Both the position numbers and the translations under genes were made by a program. Source: Gammaproteobacteria bacterium (GTDB lineage: Bacteria > Pseudomonadota > Gammaproteobacteria > Pseudomonadales > Azotimanducaceae). From it: 64,000 nt of DNA. This document shows, piece by piece, positions 40,780-50,291 of the stretch. The stretch spans positions 124,001 to 188,000 of the forward strand of contig JAJFJZ010000013.1 in the NCBI GenBank assembly GCA_021773565.1, given 5' to 3'. Under the pieces are notes generated by a model. That model worked only from the letters and a program-made list of their open reading frames with translations, was not told where the DNA came from and searched no databases. Every line of letters begins with the position of its first letter. Position 1 is the first letter of the stretch.

Positions 40780-42621
40780 ATGACCAGACTTCCTGTAGTC
40801 GTTGGCTTTGGTGGAGTTAATCCGGCTGGGCGACTGTCTGCGCATCACGCCTACAAACGTTTGATCGTGGATAAGCTTAACACCCGGGATACTGACTCCC
40901 TGTATGCAAGCCTTGCTCAGTTAATGAATTTGCAATTGGCAGCCTCCGATGCCGATGCGCGGGAGTATATTGATACTCACACTTTAATACGAAAGATTGA
41001 ACTCTTTGATACCGAGCATGTGGAATTACAAAAACGGGTAGAACTTTCTCATAGCAGTGGAACCCTGCAATTTAATATACACAAAAAACAACTACCCGAT
41101 AATATTCCTGAAGGATGGAAAATTTCAGAGCAGGACGGCATATGCACCGTTGAGGTTACGGGAAAAGTTAAAGCGCTGCTTCCTGATACGCGCGCATCCA
41201 AAGTTTCCTCAGCCGGCCAGGTACCTACCGGATTTGATCCTGGAAAACTTTATCAATCACGCAGCCACCCCCGAGGTTTGCAACTCGCAGTTTACGGTGC
41301 TTCTGATGCAGTTGGCTCGATGGGAATCGACTGGCAACAATTGTGTGACAGCGTAAAACCGGACGAGATCGGCGTGTATTCCGGCAGTGCCGTAGGCCAA
41401 ATGGACTATCATGGTAACGGAGCGTTATTGAAAGCAGCTGCAATTGGTAAAAGAGTAAGTTCGAAAAATATTGCTCTGGGACTGGTAGAAATGCCGGGGG
41501 ACTTTATCAATGCATATGTGCTGGGAAACGTAGGCTCAACTGGTGCAGTTATTGGCGCTTGTGCTACGTATCTGTATAACCTGAATGTGGGTATTGAAGA
41601 AATCAAGCAGGGTAAAAGACGTATCGTAGTTGTTGGCAACTCCGAAGCGGGCATTATTCCTGAAGTTATAGACGGTTTTAGCACCATGCGCGCGCTCGCC
41701 GAAGATGGAGAACTCTGCGCCCTGGATGGCATTGAGGGAGAGCCCGATTATCGCCGTTCATGTCGTCCGTTCGCAAACAATTGCGGCTTTACCCTATCCG
41801 AAGCAGCGGTGTACACCATATTAATGGATGATGAGCTTGCACTGGAACTCGGAGCTAATATTCATGCCTCCGTTGCAGGAGTGTATGTGAATGCAGACGG
41901 CTATAAGAAGTCCATTCCAGGACCTGGTATTGGAAACTACATTACTGTGGGCAAAGCACTGGGATTAACTCGCAGCATTATTGGAGATGCGGCACTGAAG
42001 AATCGGACATACATTCATGCCCACGGTACCGGTACCCCACAAAACCGGGTAACTGAATCTCATATTATGGATGAATTAGCCGGTGCTTTCGGAATTCAAA
42101 ACTGGCAGGTAGCGGCGATAAAAGCTTATCTGGGCCATCCCATGGGTCCAGCGTCCGGCGATCAACTGGTCAATGCTCTGGGAACCTGGGCTTATGGCTG
42201 GATTCCGGGCATACACACCATGGACTCGGTTGCAGAGGATGTATCACAAAAAAACCTGAATTTTTCCCAGGCACATGTTGAAATAGATCCCACGACAGTT
42301 GATGCCACGTTAATCAATTCCAAGGGCTTTGGTGGTAACAACGCAACAGGAGTCGTTCTTTCGCCAGGCTACACTCAGGAGTTTTTACAGAAGAAACACG
42401 GCCAAAAGGCCTGGTCAAACTACCTTGCACGCAATGAGCCTGTCTTACAGGCAAGTCTAAATTACGATCTCGAAACGATAGCTGGCAATACGCGCCCCAT
42501 CTATAAATTTGGAAAAGGAGTTTTGGAAGGAAAAGACCTTACAATTTCTTCAAAGAAAGTTGGCATTCCCGGGTTTGCGCATAGCGTTAGTTTCGAGATA
42601 ACAAACCCCTTTGCGGAATAA
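40780..42621 (+). CDS. fabY: FabY-type beta-ketoacyl synthase
   Basis: A 613-residue condensing enzyme, much longer than FabB/FabF. The catalytic triad is visible: Cys in IGACATYLYN, His in HAHGTGTPQN and His in KAYLGHPMGPASGDQL. The long N-terminal extension (about residues 1-180) and the overall length match FabY of Pseudomonas aeruginosa, which starts fatty-acid synthesis by condensing acetyl-CoA with malonyl-ACP in place of FabH. The coupling to a thiolase gene and the malonyl-CoA-producing giant carboxylase nearby (about 2.4 kb) make an initiation role plausible. No FabH is in the window. Confidence 0.88.
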   Translation: MTRLPVVVGFGGVNPAGRLSAHHAYKRLIVDKLNTRDTDSLYASLAQLMNLQLAASDADAREYIDTHTLIRKIELFDTEHVELQKRVELSHSSGTLQFNIHKKQLPDNIPEGWKISEQDGICTVEVTGKVKALLPDTRASKVSSAGQVPTGFDPGKLYQSRSHPRGLQLAVYGASDAVGSMGIDWQQLCDSVKPDEIGVYSGSAVGQMDYHGNGALLKAAAIGKRVSSKNIALGLVEMPGDFINAYVLGNVGSTGAVIGACATYLYNLNVGIEEIKQGKRRIVVVGNSEAGIIPEVIDGFSTMRALAEDGELCALDGIEGEPDYRRSCRPFANNCGFTLSEAAVYTILMDDELALELGANIHASVAGVYVNADGYKKSIPGPGIGNYITVGKALGLTRSIIGDAALKNRTYIHAHGTGTPQNRVTESHIMDELAGAFGIQNWQVAAIKAYLGHPMGPASGDQLVNALGTWAYGWIPGIHTMDSVAEDVSQKNLNFSQAHVEIDPTTVDATLINSKGFGGNNATGVVLSPGYTQEFLQKKHGQKAWSNYLARNEPVLQASLNYDLETIAGNTRPIYKFGKGVLEGKDLTISSKKVGIPGFAHSVSFEITNPFAE

Positions 42622-42671
42622 TCCTGTCGACTTCGTTACATTAATCAGGTTCATCGAGTGTTCCTCCTGCA

Positions 42672-44249
42672 TTAATGCTCACGAGTCGCCGAAAAAATGA
42701 TTTCCGGCCAGCGTTCCTGTACCAGCTGAAGATTTGCCCGGTTACGCGCAAGATAAGTTAGAAACCCACCACCATCCAGAGCCAGGTTATCCAACTGTTT
42801 GTTGCGAAAATCTTCCAGCATTTTTTTGTCATCGCAGGTTATCCAGCGAACACTAAACACAGTAGATTGTTCATAGATACAATCCGCTCGATATTCGTCC
42901 TTCAAACGAAACGCAACGAGATCAAATTGCAATACCCCTATTGCCCCCACAACAAGTTGTCGGCGCGAAAGCGGTATAAAAACCTGGGTTGCACCCTCCT
43001 CGGATAACTGTGCCAGTCCCTTTTCCAGTTGTTTGGTCTTTAATGGGTCTTTGACACGGACATTTCGAAAGAGCTCAGGTGCAAAATTTGGCACACCCAG
43101 ATAACGCATTTTTTCACCTTCAGTAAAAGTATCGCCAATCTGGATCGAGCCGTGATTGTACATGCCTATAATGTCTCCTGGATAAGCTTCAGCGGTTTGA
43201 ACCCGGTCACCAGCAAGAAATGTCACAGCGTCACTTATTTTTATTTCCTTGCCCAGGCGAACGTGGTGAGCTTTAATTCCATGGCGATAGGTTCCAGAAC
43301 ATACACGTAAAAATGCAATGCGGTCTCTGTGTCGGGGATCCATATTAGCCTGGATCTTAAATACAAAGCCGGAAAACTTGTCGTCATCAGGTGCCACCAG
43401 CCTTTTGTCAGATTCTCTGGCCTGGGGCTTGGGTGCCCACTCTACAAAACCGTTTATCATTTGGGAGACACCAAAATTACCCAGTGCTGTACCAAAAAAC
43501 ACCGGACTTAATACTGCATTCAGGTAGTCACGTTCATTAAAATCATGACTCGCTCCCCGCACCAGTTCAATTTCTGCATGGAAAGCCCCGTACCCATCCC
43601 CCAAATATGATTTCGCTTCTTCGCTCGCAAGTCCATTGATTACCCGATAATCGTGCAGGTGGGCACCATGGCCCTGCGCAAAGCAATACAGATTGTCTTC
43701 ATAAAGGTGGTACACGCCTTTCAGATTGCGACCCATGCCAATAGGCCAGGTAACAGGCGCACACTGAACTTGAAGAATTTCTTCAATTTCATCCATCAAG
43801 TCAATGGGATCACGTATTTCACGGTCAATCTTGTTAATAAAAGTCAGTATGGGAGTATCTCGCATCCGACATATTTCCATCAGTTTGATGGTGCGGGGTT
43901 CAACACCCCGCGCACCATCAATTACCATTAGCACACTATCAACCGCAGTCAGGGTGCGGTAAGTATCTTCAGAAAAGTCCTCATGGCCTGGAGTATCAAG
44001 CAGATTAACTACCCGGTTTCGGTAGGGAAACTGCATCACTGAAGTTGTAACAGATATGCCACGCTCTTTTTCCATGGCCATCCAGTCAGAGGTCGCGTGC
44101 TTCTTGGATTTTCTTGCTTTTACGGTTCCGGCCAACTGAATTGCATTGCCCAATAACAGAAGTTTTTCTGTAATCGTGGTTTTGCCAGCATCCGGGTGGG
44201 AAATTATCGCGAAGGTACGGCGAATGTTTATTTGATCAGCTAAAGACAC
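42672..44249 (-). CDS. prfC: Peptide chain release factor 3
   Basis: A 525-residue translational GTPase that recycles RF1/RF2 from the ribosome. G1 is HPDAGKTT, the switch region [22 protein letters not shown]3 DTPGHEDF and G4 NKID. The RF3-specific C-terminal domain is present ([14 protein letters not shown]). The start is a GTG at 44249; an ATG four bases upstream is out of frame. It is convergent with fabY and lies downstream of rimI by 30 bases. Confidence 0.95.
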   Translation of the reverse strand: MSLADQINIRRTFAIISHPDAGKTTITEKLLLLGNAIQLAGTVKARKSKKHATSDWMAMEKERGISVTTSVMQFPYRNRVVNLLDTPGHEDFSEDTYRTLTAVDSVLMVIDGARGVEPRTIKLMEICRMRDTPILTFINKIDREIRDPIDLMDEIEEILQVQCAPVTWPIGMGRNLKGVYHLYEDNLYCFAQGHGAHLHDYRVINGLASEEAKSYLGDGYGAFHAEIELVRGASHDFNERDYLNAVLSPVFFGTALGNFGVSQMINGFVEWAPKPQARESDKRLVAPDDDKFSGFVFKIQANMDPRHRDRIAFLRVCSGTYRHGIKAHHVRLGKEIKISDAVTFLAGDRVQTAEAYPGDIIGMYNHGSIQIGDTFTEGEKMRYLGVPNFAPELFRNVRVKDPLKTKQLEKGLAQLSEEGATQVFIPLSRRQLVVGAIGVLQFDLVAFRLKDEYRADCIYEQSTVFSVRWITCDDKKMLEDFRNKQLDNLALDGGGFLTYLARNRANLQLVQERWPEIIFSATREH

Positions 44250-44279
44250 TCATGTTATCCAGAAAATGCGTTGCGCATT

Positions 44280-44774
44280 CTAATCCAAGTTCAGTTGCAG
44301 CGCGAATACCTTTGCATCTTCATGACCGGTATGTGCCGGATAATAGTTTTTGCGTGTACCTATTTCGTTAAATCCCAGGGAATCATATAGATCAACGGCA
44401 GCCCGATTGGTGGGTCGCACCTCCAAAAATACAACTTCAACCCTAAGCGAGCGCGCAAGATCCAGCATATGTTGAACCAGTTTACGGCCATACCCCATAC
44501 CTTGTGAGTCTCGACAAATGCAAACATTAAGCAGATGTGCTTCACCTGCGGCAGTAGAAAGCACTGAATGTCCAATTATTTGTTCATGGCCAGTCTCATC
44601 GAATAAACAGACAACCAGACAGTGATAACCGGATGCGATACAGTCCCTGAAGATACTCCTTGTCCAGGCAAAGGCATATGCGCGGGTTTCGATGCGCATA
44701 ACACTCTCAAGATCGTCCTCACACATAGGCCTGAACACAATGCGATTGGAAGATGTTTGTCGCAGGGTATTCAT
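44280..44774 (-). CDS. rimI: Ribosomal-protein-alanine N-acetyltransferase RimI
   Basis: A 164-residue GNAT acetyltransferase that modifies the N-terminal alanine of ribosomal protein S18. The start MNTLRQTSSN is followed by the GNAT strands, the acetyl-CoA loop GMGYGRKLVQHML (R/Q-x-x-G-x-G/A) and the RimI-typical FLEVRPTNRAAVDLYDSLGFNE. The ATG at 44774 overlaps the stop of the upstream gene by four bases (ATGA); the frame extends upstream but inside that gene. The coupled upstream gene is a candidate holD, and E. coli also has holD-rimI. Confidence 0.9.
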   Translation of the reverse strand: MNTLRQTSSNRIVFRPMCEDDLESVMRIETRAYAFAWTRSIFRDCIASGYHCLVVCLFDETGHEQIIGHSVLSTAAGEAHLLNVCICRDSQGMGYGRKLVQHMLDLARSLRVEVVFLEVRPTNRAAVDLYDSLGFNEIGTRKNYYPAHTGHEDAKVFALQLNLD

Positions 44775-45472
44775 GCGTTTTTGGACTGGCCTGCGTCTTC
44801 GCGCAAGCTGAAAAGTTTGGGAAGCAAGTGCGTTAGATGTGTGCACAGGTCGCGCTTTAGTTGCCAGTGCATACGCATGGATTCCACATCGGGTACTAAC
44901 ACGCACCTGAAACCGTTCCAGTCAAAACTGCTTATGGTGGGTGCTACCCCGTCCTTTGATGTTGAAAGGGAATCCGACAAAAGCAGCGAAATTGAGTTAC
45001 CAAAAATCACCAGTACAGGCGTTTCAATTTTACTCGCCTGAACCGATGTAAATGCCAGGAACGCCTTTCGCGCAGCATCCAGACCCGGGCTGGAATTGGG
45101 TTGTGGCCAGTTAAAGGCAAAATTCTGTCCAGGATTCCCCGGAACGCTAACCTGCATCAGGCTACCAAGCAGCGCTTCATCCGACGCACTATGGATTTGT
45201 GCTACAACAAGCAGCTGTGAATTTCTCATGCACAAAAGATCGTACGCTACGTAATCCGGCGTCGCACCAGGTGCTTGCAGTACCTGCGGCACGCTGCCAG
45301 TTGTAACAGGAAGATGCTTGGAGACGGGTTCGGGCTCGAGTGAGGTTCTATTCCGCGGCGGTAACGGTTGTTGGGATTTTTCACTGGCTCGGCTTAACCA
45401 CAGGTCAATTCCCAGCTCATCTAAAACCTGAACCTGTAGTGCAGTAAATGCAGGATTGCTATTGCTTGTCAT
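44771..45472 (-). CDS. Candidate DNA polymerase III subunit psi (HolD-like), upstream of rimI
   Basis: A 233-residue protein whose family is not certain. Its N-terminal segment (VQVLDELGIDLWLSR) and C-terminal part resemble HolD: a hydrophobic strand (QLLVVAQIHS), a second (TPVLVIFGNSI), and a final MHWQLKRDLCTHL helix, where E. coli HolD has a similar Trp-Gln-Cys helix. About 60 residues of proline-rich linker (residues 30-90) are extra. Position is the stronger evidence, since holD precedes rimI in E. coli and here the genes overlap by four bases. The start is ATG 45472; an in-frame start at 45508 is less likely. Confidence 0.55.
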   Translation of the reverse strand: MTSNSNPAFTALQVQVLDELGIDLWLSRASEKSQQPLPPRNRTSLEPEPVSKHLPVTTGSVPQVLQAPGATPDYVAYDLLCMRNSQLLVVAQIHSASDEALLGSLMQVSVPGNPGQNFAFNWPQPNSSPGLDAARKAFLAFTSVQASKIETPVLVIFGNSISLLLSDSLSTSKDGVAPTISSFDWNGFRCVLVPDVESMRMHWQLKRDLCTHLTHLLPKLFSLREDAGQSKNA

Positions 45473-45588
45473 AATCGCAACTCCATCACGCAAGCGTCGT
45501 GGAGTCAACCGGGCATGGGCATTACCTCACCCGGTATTGCATGTGGTATTGTGCGCGCTCTTTTATAGACGCTGGACCAATTGAGCTA

Positions 45589-46650
45589 ATGAAATACCAT
45601 ACAGATGACATACGCATCACCGGTATGCAAAATGTTGTTGCACCCGAGGAACTCACAACTGAGCTCCCCATCACCGATAGTCAGTCCCACTTGATTTTTC
45701 AAACACGTCAAGCCATTGCCAACATTGTGCACGGTAAAGACCCGCGCCTGTTTGTATTGGTAGGTCCCTGTTCAATTCATGATCCGGTAGCAGCACTGGA
45801 ATACGCAGATCGCCTGTCTCCGCTTGTCAGGAAATATGAAGATAGTCTGTTAATTGCAATGCGTGTGTATTTCGAAAAACCACGTACCACCGTTGGCTGG
45901 AAGGGCTTGATTAACGACCCCAAAATGGATAACTCCTATGATATAAATCTGGGTTTAAGAACCGCTCGCGGTATTCTTGCAGACATTCTGGATAAGGGTA
46001 TAGCCACGGGAACCGAGTATCTGGACCCTATTTCGCCGCAATATTATGCTGATCTTGTTAGTTGGGGTGCAATAGGTGCACGAACCACAGAAAGCCAGGT
46101 GCATCGTCAACTGGCCTCTGGATTGTCCTGCCCGATCGGGTTCAAAAATAGCACAGACGGGTCAATCCAGGTCGCAGTAGATGCGGTAAATTCTGCGCTT
46201 CATGCACATATGTTTTTATCGGTCACTAAACAAGGTCACTCGGCAATATTCGAAACAGCCGGTAACCAGGACTGCCACATCATATTGCGTGGCGGAGGGG
46301 GTAAAACCAACTTCGACAACGCTTCAATTCACTACGCCAGCCGATTACTTGAAAATGCCGGTCTGCATCCTTCCCTAATGGTTGATGTCAGCCATGCAAA
46401 TAGCAGCAAACAGTACAAACAACAGATTAAGGTGTGTACTGATATATGTACGCAACTTACCAACGGCGAACGACGTATAGCCGGTATTATGCTGGAGAGC
46501 CACCTGGTTGAAGGCAATCAATCTGTTTCAGCAAACCCACTTAAATATGGTCAAAGTGTGACGGATGGTTGTATTGGCTGGGAAGATACAGAACTATGTC
46601 TTGAACAGCTTGCTCAAGCCAGTAAAAGAAGAAACCAGCTTGCCAGATGA
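45589..46650 (+). CDS. 3-Deoxy-7-phosphoheptulonate synthase (type I DAHP synthase)
   Basis: The first enzyme of the shikimate pathway, joining erythrose-4-phosphate and phosphoenolpyruvate. The 353-residue length fits the AroF/G/H family. Signature elements are FVLVGPCSIHDP, MRVYFEKPRTTVGWKG (PEP site with Arg and Lys), TEYLDPISPQYYADLVSWGAIGAR (split by its turn), GFKNSTDGS, and VDVSHANS with metal-binding His. The start MKYHTDDIRI is chosen; an in-frame start 30 codons upstream lacks family features. The isozyme and its feedback inhibitor cannot be told from sequence here. Confidence 0.93.
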   Translation: MKYHTDDIRITGMQNVVAPEELTTELPITDSQSHLIFQTRQAIANIVHGKDPRLFVLVGPCSIHDPVAALEYADRLSPLVRKYEDSLLIAMRVYFEKPRTTVGWKGLINDPKMDNSYDINLGLRTARGILADILDKGIATGTEYLDPISPQYYADLVSWGAIGARTTESQVHRQLASGLSCPIGFKNSTDGSIQVAVDAVNSALHAHMFLSVTKQGHSAIFETAGNQDCHIILRGGGGKTNFDNASIHYASRLLENAGLHPSLMVDVSHANSSKQYKQQIKVCTDICTQLTNGERRIAGIMLESHLVEGNQSVSANPLKYGQSVTDGCIGWEDTELCLEQLAQASKRRNQLAR

Positions 46651-46675
46651 GATGCTGATAGTAACCTGATAACGC

Positions 46676-48409
46676 TCAGGGAATGCGAATACTATCTACC
46701 AGTTGTTTGATCTCTCGTGGTGGCTCACGTGTAAGATTGCTGATGCCCCAGGCTACAATAAAGTTTAACAACATACCGAGAGTACCTATACCCTCGGGCG
46801 AAATTCCAAACAACCAATATTCCGCAGTATTTTGTTCCACCGGCACAATGCTCTTAAAGTACAGGATATAGCTGAAAGTAAATATCAGGCCGACCAGCAT
46901 ACCCGCGATAGCGCCTTCCTTATTGATTCGTTTACTAAAGATACCCATTAAAAGCGCTGGAAACAGCGATGCAGCGGCTAGTCCAAATGCGAATGCTACT
47001 ACCTGCGCGACAAAGCCAGGGGGATGCAGGCCCATATATCCTGCAACGCAAATGGCAACTGCGGCACTGATGCGACCCGCCAACAGTTCTCTCCTGTCCG
47101 TAATTTCAGGTCTAAAAACACCTTTCAATATGTCGTGGGAGATGGCCGAAGATATCACTAACAGTAAGCCAGCCGCGGTTGATAATGCAGCTGCAATACC
47201 GCCGGCTGCCACCAGTGCTATAACCCAGTTTGGTAATCCCGCTATCTCTGGATTCGCCAGCACTATAATATCGTTATCAACTTTTAACTCATTTCCACGC
47301 CACCCCGCTGTTTCTGCCTGTACTGCAAATTGCGGATTCTTATCATTGTAAAACTGGATTCGCCCATCGCCATTTTTGTCATCAAAATTGAGTAATCCGG
47401 TTTTTTCCCAGGTTTTGAACCACGGGGGTCGAGACTCGTAGGCAAGATTTCCAGAAACATGAAATACGGGCCCGGTCTGAATGGTTTCATGCAAATTGTA
47501 TCTGGCCAATGCACCCACAGACGGAGCAGTTGTATATAACAGGGCGATAAAAAACAGTGCCCAACCTGCTGAACTTCGAGCATCGCTTACTTTGGGCACC
47601 GTAAAAAAACGTACCAGCACATGCGGCAAACCCGCCGTTCCAACCATGAGGGCTGCGGTAATAAAAAACACATCAATAGTGGACTTTGTGCCTTGCGTAT
47701 AAGCCGAAAATCCGAGTTCGGTAACAATGCCATCCAGCTTGTCCAAAAGATAAATACCTTCCCCGGACACGAGACTGCCAAAACCGAGTTGTGGAACCGG
47801 GTTATTGGTAACCTGTATGGAAATAAACACTGCGGGTACGGTGTAAGCAAATATGAGTACACAATATTGCGCTACCTGTGTGTAAGTAATCCCTTTCATA
47901 CCCCCCAATACCGCGTAAAAGAAGACAACAGCCATACCGATAAACAACCCTGTTGCGAGCTCAACCTCCAGAAAGCGGGAAAATACAATACCAACACCCC
48001 GCATCTGGCCAGCAATGTAGGTAAAGGAAACAAAAATAAGGCACAAAACTGCCACTACGCGGGCAGTTTTTGAGTAATACCGTTCCCCGATAAATTCAGG
48101 AATGGTAAATTTACCGAATTTTCTAAGATAGGGTGCCAGTAACAGGGCCAACAAAACATATCCGCCGGTCCAACCCATGAGGTAAACCGATGCGTCATAT
48201 CCCAGAAAGGCAATTAGTCCGGCCATCGATAAAAATGACGCCGCCGACATCCAGTCCGCTGCTGTTGCCATTCCGTTGGCTACAGGATGTACGGACTTAC
48301 CCGCGACATAAAAATCTCCCGTGCTTCGAGCTCGCGAAACAATTGCAATACCGATATACAACAGAAAAGATACACCTACAAACAGGTAGGTAGTCGATTG
48401 AAGATCCAT
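46676..48409 (-). CDS. Sodium:solute symporter (SSS family, VC_2705-type)
   Basis: A 577-residue inner-membrane symporter with about 13 spans. The conserved opening is present (STGDFYVAGKSVHP, then ATAADWMSAASFLSMAGLIA), with the family's FYAVLGGMKGITYTQVAQY in the middle. A long loop between spans contains a polar insertion (around residues 310-380, DDKNGDGRIQFYND). The VC_2705-like group occurs with a DUF4212 small subunit, which is encoded directly upstream here. The likely substrates are acetate or other short organic acids, by family. Confidence 0.9.
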   Translation of the reverse strand: MDLQSTTYLFVGVSFLLYIGIAIVSRARSTGDFYVAGKSVHPVANGMATAADWMSAASFLSMAGLIAFLGYDASVYLMGWTGGYVLLALLLAPYLRKFGKFTIPEFIGERYYSKTARVVAVLCLIFVSFTYIAGQMRGVGIVFSRFLEVELATGLFIGMAVVFFYAVLGGMKGITYTQVAQYCVLIFAYTVPAVFISIQVTNNPVPQLGFGSLVSGEGIYLLDKLDGIVTELGFSAYTQGTKSTIDVFFITAALMVGTAGLPHVLVRFFTVPKVSDARSSAGWALFFIALLYTTAPSVGALARYNLHETIQTGPVFHVSGNLAYESRPPWFKTWEKTGLLNFDDKNGDGRIQFYNDKNPQFAVQAETAGWRGNELKVDNDIIVLANPEIAGLPNWVIALVAAGGIAAALSTAAGLLLVISSAISHDILKGVFRPEITDRRELLAGRISAAVAICVAGYMGLHPPGFVAQVVAFAFGLAAASLFPALLMGIFSKRINKEGAIAGMLVGLIFTFSYILYFKSIVPVEQNTAEYWLFGISPEGIGTLGMLLNFIVAWGISNLTREPPREIKQLVDSIRIP

Positions 48410-48449
48410 TATGAAACCGTTCTATAGTATAGGCTGTCTTCGAGAAAAA

Positions 48450-48725
48450 TCATTTCCCTACCCCTTCACGGTCAGGCGGGTCCTGGTTAGCATACTTTTT
48501 GTCAATTCGGCCCATTTGTCGAACGTAGAAGATTATTATCAGCAAAAAGCTGTAGATGCTTCCCTGTTGGGCAAACCAGAACCCCAGTTTAAACCCCCCA
48601 ATCCGGATCTGATTGAGATAATCAACCAGAAGTATTCCAAAGCCAAAAGAGACTACAAACCAGACTAGCAAACACCCGCCCAACAAACGCAAGGTTTCGA
48701 GCCAGTACGCATTTTCATTTTGCAT
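48450..48725 (-). CDS. DUF4212 protein, small subunit of the sodium:solute symporter
   Basis: A 91-residue protein with two membrane helices (LGGCLLVWFVVSFGFGILLV and a second, GSIYSFLLIIIFYV) separated by a short polar loop with FKLGFWFAQQG, the signature of DUF4212. This small membrane protein accompanies VC_2705-type symporters. It sits 40 bases upstream of the symporter gene on the same strand, which supports one unit. It begins six bases after the msrQ stop, so it may be read from the msrPQ transcript. Confidence 0.9.
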   Translation of the reverse strand: MQNENAYWLETLRLLGGCLLVWFVVSFGFGILLVDYLNQIRIGGFKLGFWFAQQGSIYSFLLIIIFYVRQMGRIDKKYANQDPPDREGVGK

Positions 48726-48730
48726 AGAAC

Positions 48731-49381
48731 TTACCTGTTATTGGGATAAATCCGCTCACCGAAGAGAACAAACAACCATGTGGTATAAACCACAGCTTCA
48801 AGATAACTACTCTTTGCAAGCCAGGCAACATGTATGATGACCAGCATCCCGATTGGATACACCAGGCGGTGTAATTTCTTCCAGTTCTTTCGAAGCCTTT
48901 TTTGCCAGTATGCCGTAGATGTAATAGCCAGAGGGATAAGCAATACCAGGGCTGAGATTCCCATACTTATGTAAGGCCGCTTTACAAAATCTGCGAGCAT
49001 AGTTGTGATATCCCCACCCGCCAACAACAGAAAATAGGCACTGAAATGCAGACTTGCATAAGTAAAAGCAAACAGTCCCAACATCCTGCGATAGGGAATC
49101 AAACGAAGTATCTTTATCCTTCGGGTAAGAGAAGAAAGCGTTAAGGTAAGGAGTAAAAGGCGAATAGCCCAGTTTCCCAAAAAATGCACTACCGTCACTT
49201 CTGGATCCGCGCCCAGAGCACTTCCCGGCACTTCATACTCCTGCCACACATCGTGAACCAGAACCAGCAGGGGTAGCAGGCAGACTAGAAAAACTGTGAT
49301 TTTGTATTTTTTTACCAAAAACAGCCTAAAAGAAGTGGTTAAGATCCATGCCGGAATACAATGAAGCAACCTGCTCACCAT
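48731..49381 (-). CDS. msrQ: Heme-binding membrane subunit MsrQ of the methionine sulfoxide reductase system
   Basis: MsrQ is the integral membrane, heme b-containing partner that delivers electrons to MsrP for repair of oxidised methionine in periplasmic proteins. The 216-residue chain has about six spans; [21 protein letters not shown] has the heme-ligand His in a conserved setting, and [21 protein letters not shown] supplies two further histidines. The ATG at 49381 overlaps msrP by 56 bases, so a downstream TTG start (VKKYK region) is possible. The pair is consistent with family practice. Confidence 0.92.
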   Translation of the reverse strand: MVSRLLHCIPAWILTTSFRLFLVKKYKITVFLVCLLPLLVLVHDVWQEYEVPGSALGADPEVTVVHFLGNWAIRLLLLTLTLSSLTRRIKILRLIPYRRMLGLFAFTYASLHFSAYFLLLAGGDITTMLADFVKRPYISMGISALVLLIPLAITSTAYWQKRLRKNWKKLHRLVYPIGMLVIIHVAWLAKSSYLEAVVYTTWLFVLFGERIYPNNR

Positions 49382-50285
49382 AACCGTTAAACATCAATGT
49401 ATCCCGCTTGTTAGGCGTAAAAAGTGATCCAGGCAATCGTCGCTCAGTAGCCTGACTCCAGCGCGGGTGGTCAACCCGGGGATTAACATTGGCATAAAAG
49501 CCGTATTCGGAGGCGGCAATTGTCTGCCATGAAGTAGCTGGTTGCTTTTCGGTAAAGCGTATTTCAACAATCGACTTAATACTTTTAAAGCCATATTTCC
49601 AGGGTACAACCAAACGTAATGGCGCCCCGTTCTGGTTTGGTAATTCCTTTCCGTACATACCTGTGGCAATAGTTGCCAATGGATTGTACGCCTCATCAAG
49701 GCGCAGGGCTTCACGATATGGCCATTCGATGGTACTAAAGAACGATCGCTGGCCGGGTAATTCGTCGGGTCGCTGCAGGGTAAAAAACTGAACGTACTTC
49801 GCGCTACCCGCAGGATTAAACCGTTTGAGAAGATCAGCCAGAGAGAAGCCCATCCATGGAATCACCATTGACCAGGCCTCCACACATCGCAGCCTGAAGA
49901 TGCGCTCTTCTGGAACGTGTGGTGAAAGAATATCTTCGAGTGTATATTCTCCAGGCTTGGAGACTGCTCCCGAGATTTTGACAGACCAGGGTTTTGTCGT
50001 TAATCGGTCTGCATATCTTGACGGATCTTCCTTGTTGGTTCCAAACTCATAAAAATTGTTGTAGGTGGTGGCATAAACTTCAGGAGTAATTTCATCTCCC
50101 GGTAAACGGCTGTCAATATTCGCGTATAAATTACGGCTGGAAAGACCTACTGTAGCCATGGCTACAGAGCTTCCAAGAAATTGCCTCCGGTTAAAATAGG
50201 CACTTTCCGGGGTGATTTCGTAGCTCTTTAGCCCTGCATCTTTGTAAAAGGCGAAAGTTTTAGCTGGGTGTTCATTTATCGGCAT
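49326..50285 (-). CDS. msrP: Protein-methionine-sulfoxide reductase catalytic subunit MsrP
   Basis: A 319-residue periplasmic molybdoenzyme reducing methionine sulfoxide residues. A twin-arginine signal is visible ([17 protein letters not shown]), so it folds with its molybdopterin cofactor before Tat export. The molybdenum-ligand Cys is in [15 protein letters not shown], the sulfite-oxidase fold signature. The segment [17 protein letters not shown] is typical of MsrP/YedY. It shares an overlap with msrQ and follows pssA by six bases, though those functions are unrelated. Confidence 0.94.
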   Translation of the reverse strand: MPINEHPAKTFAFYKDAGLKSYEITPESAYFNRRQFLGSSVAMATVGLSSRNLYANIDSRLPGDEITPEVYATTYNNFYEFGTNKEDPSRYADRLTTKPWSVKISGAVSKPGEYTLEDILSPHVPEERIFRLRCVEAWSMVIPWMGFSLADLLKRFNPAGSAKYVQFFTLQRPDELPGQRSFFSTIEWPYREALRLDEAYNPLATIATGMYGKELPNQNGAPLRLVVPWKYGFKSIKSIVEIRFTEKQPATSWQTIAASEYGFYANVNPRVDHPRWSQATERRLPGSLFTPNKRDTLMFNGYGEQVASLYSGMDLNHFF

Positions 50286-50291
50286 GCAGTT

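Noticed and set aside
48411-48668. Plus-strand frame opposite the DUF4212 gene
   Set aside because: The minus strand encodes a recognisable two-helix DUF4212 protein in the correct operon position; the plus frame has no features.
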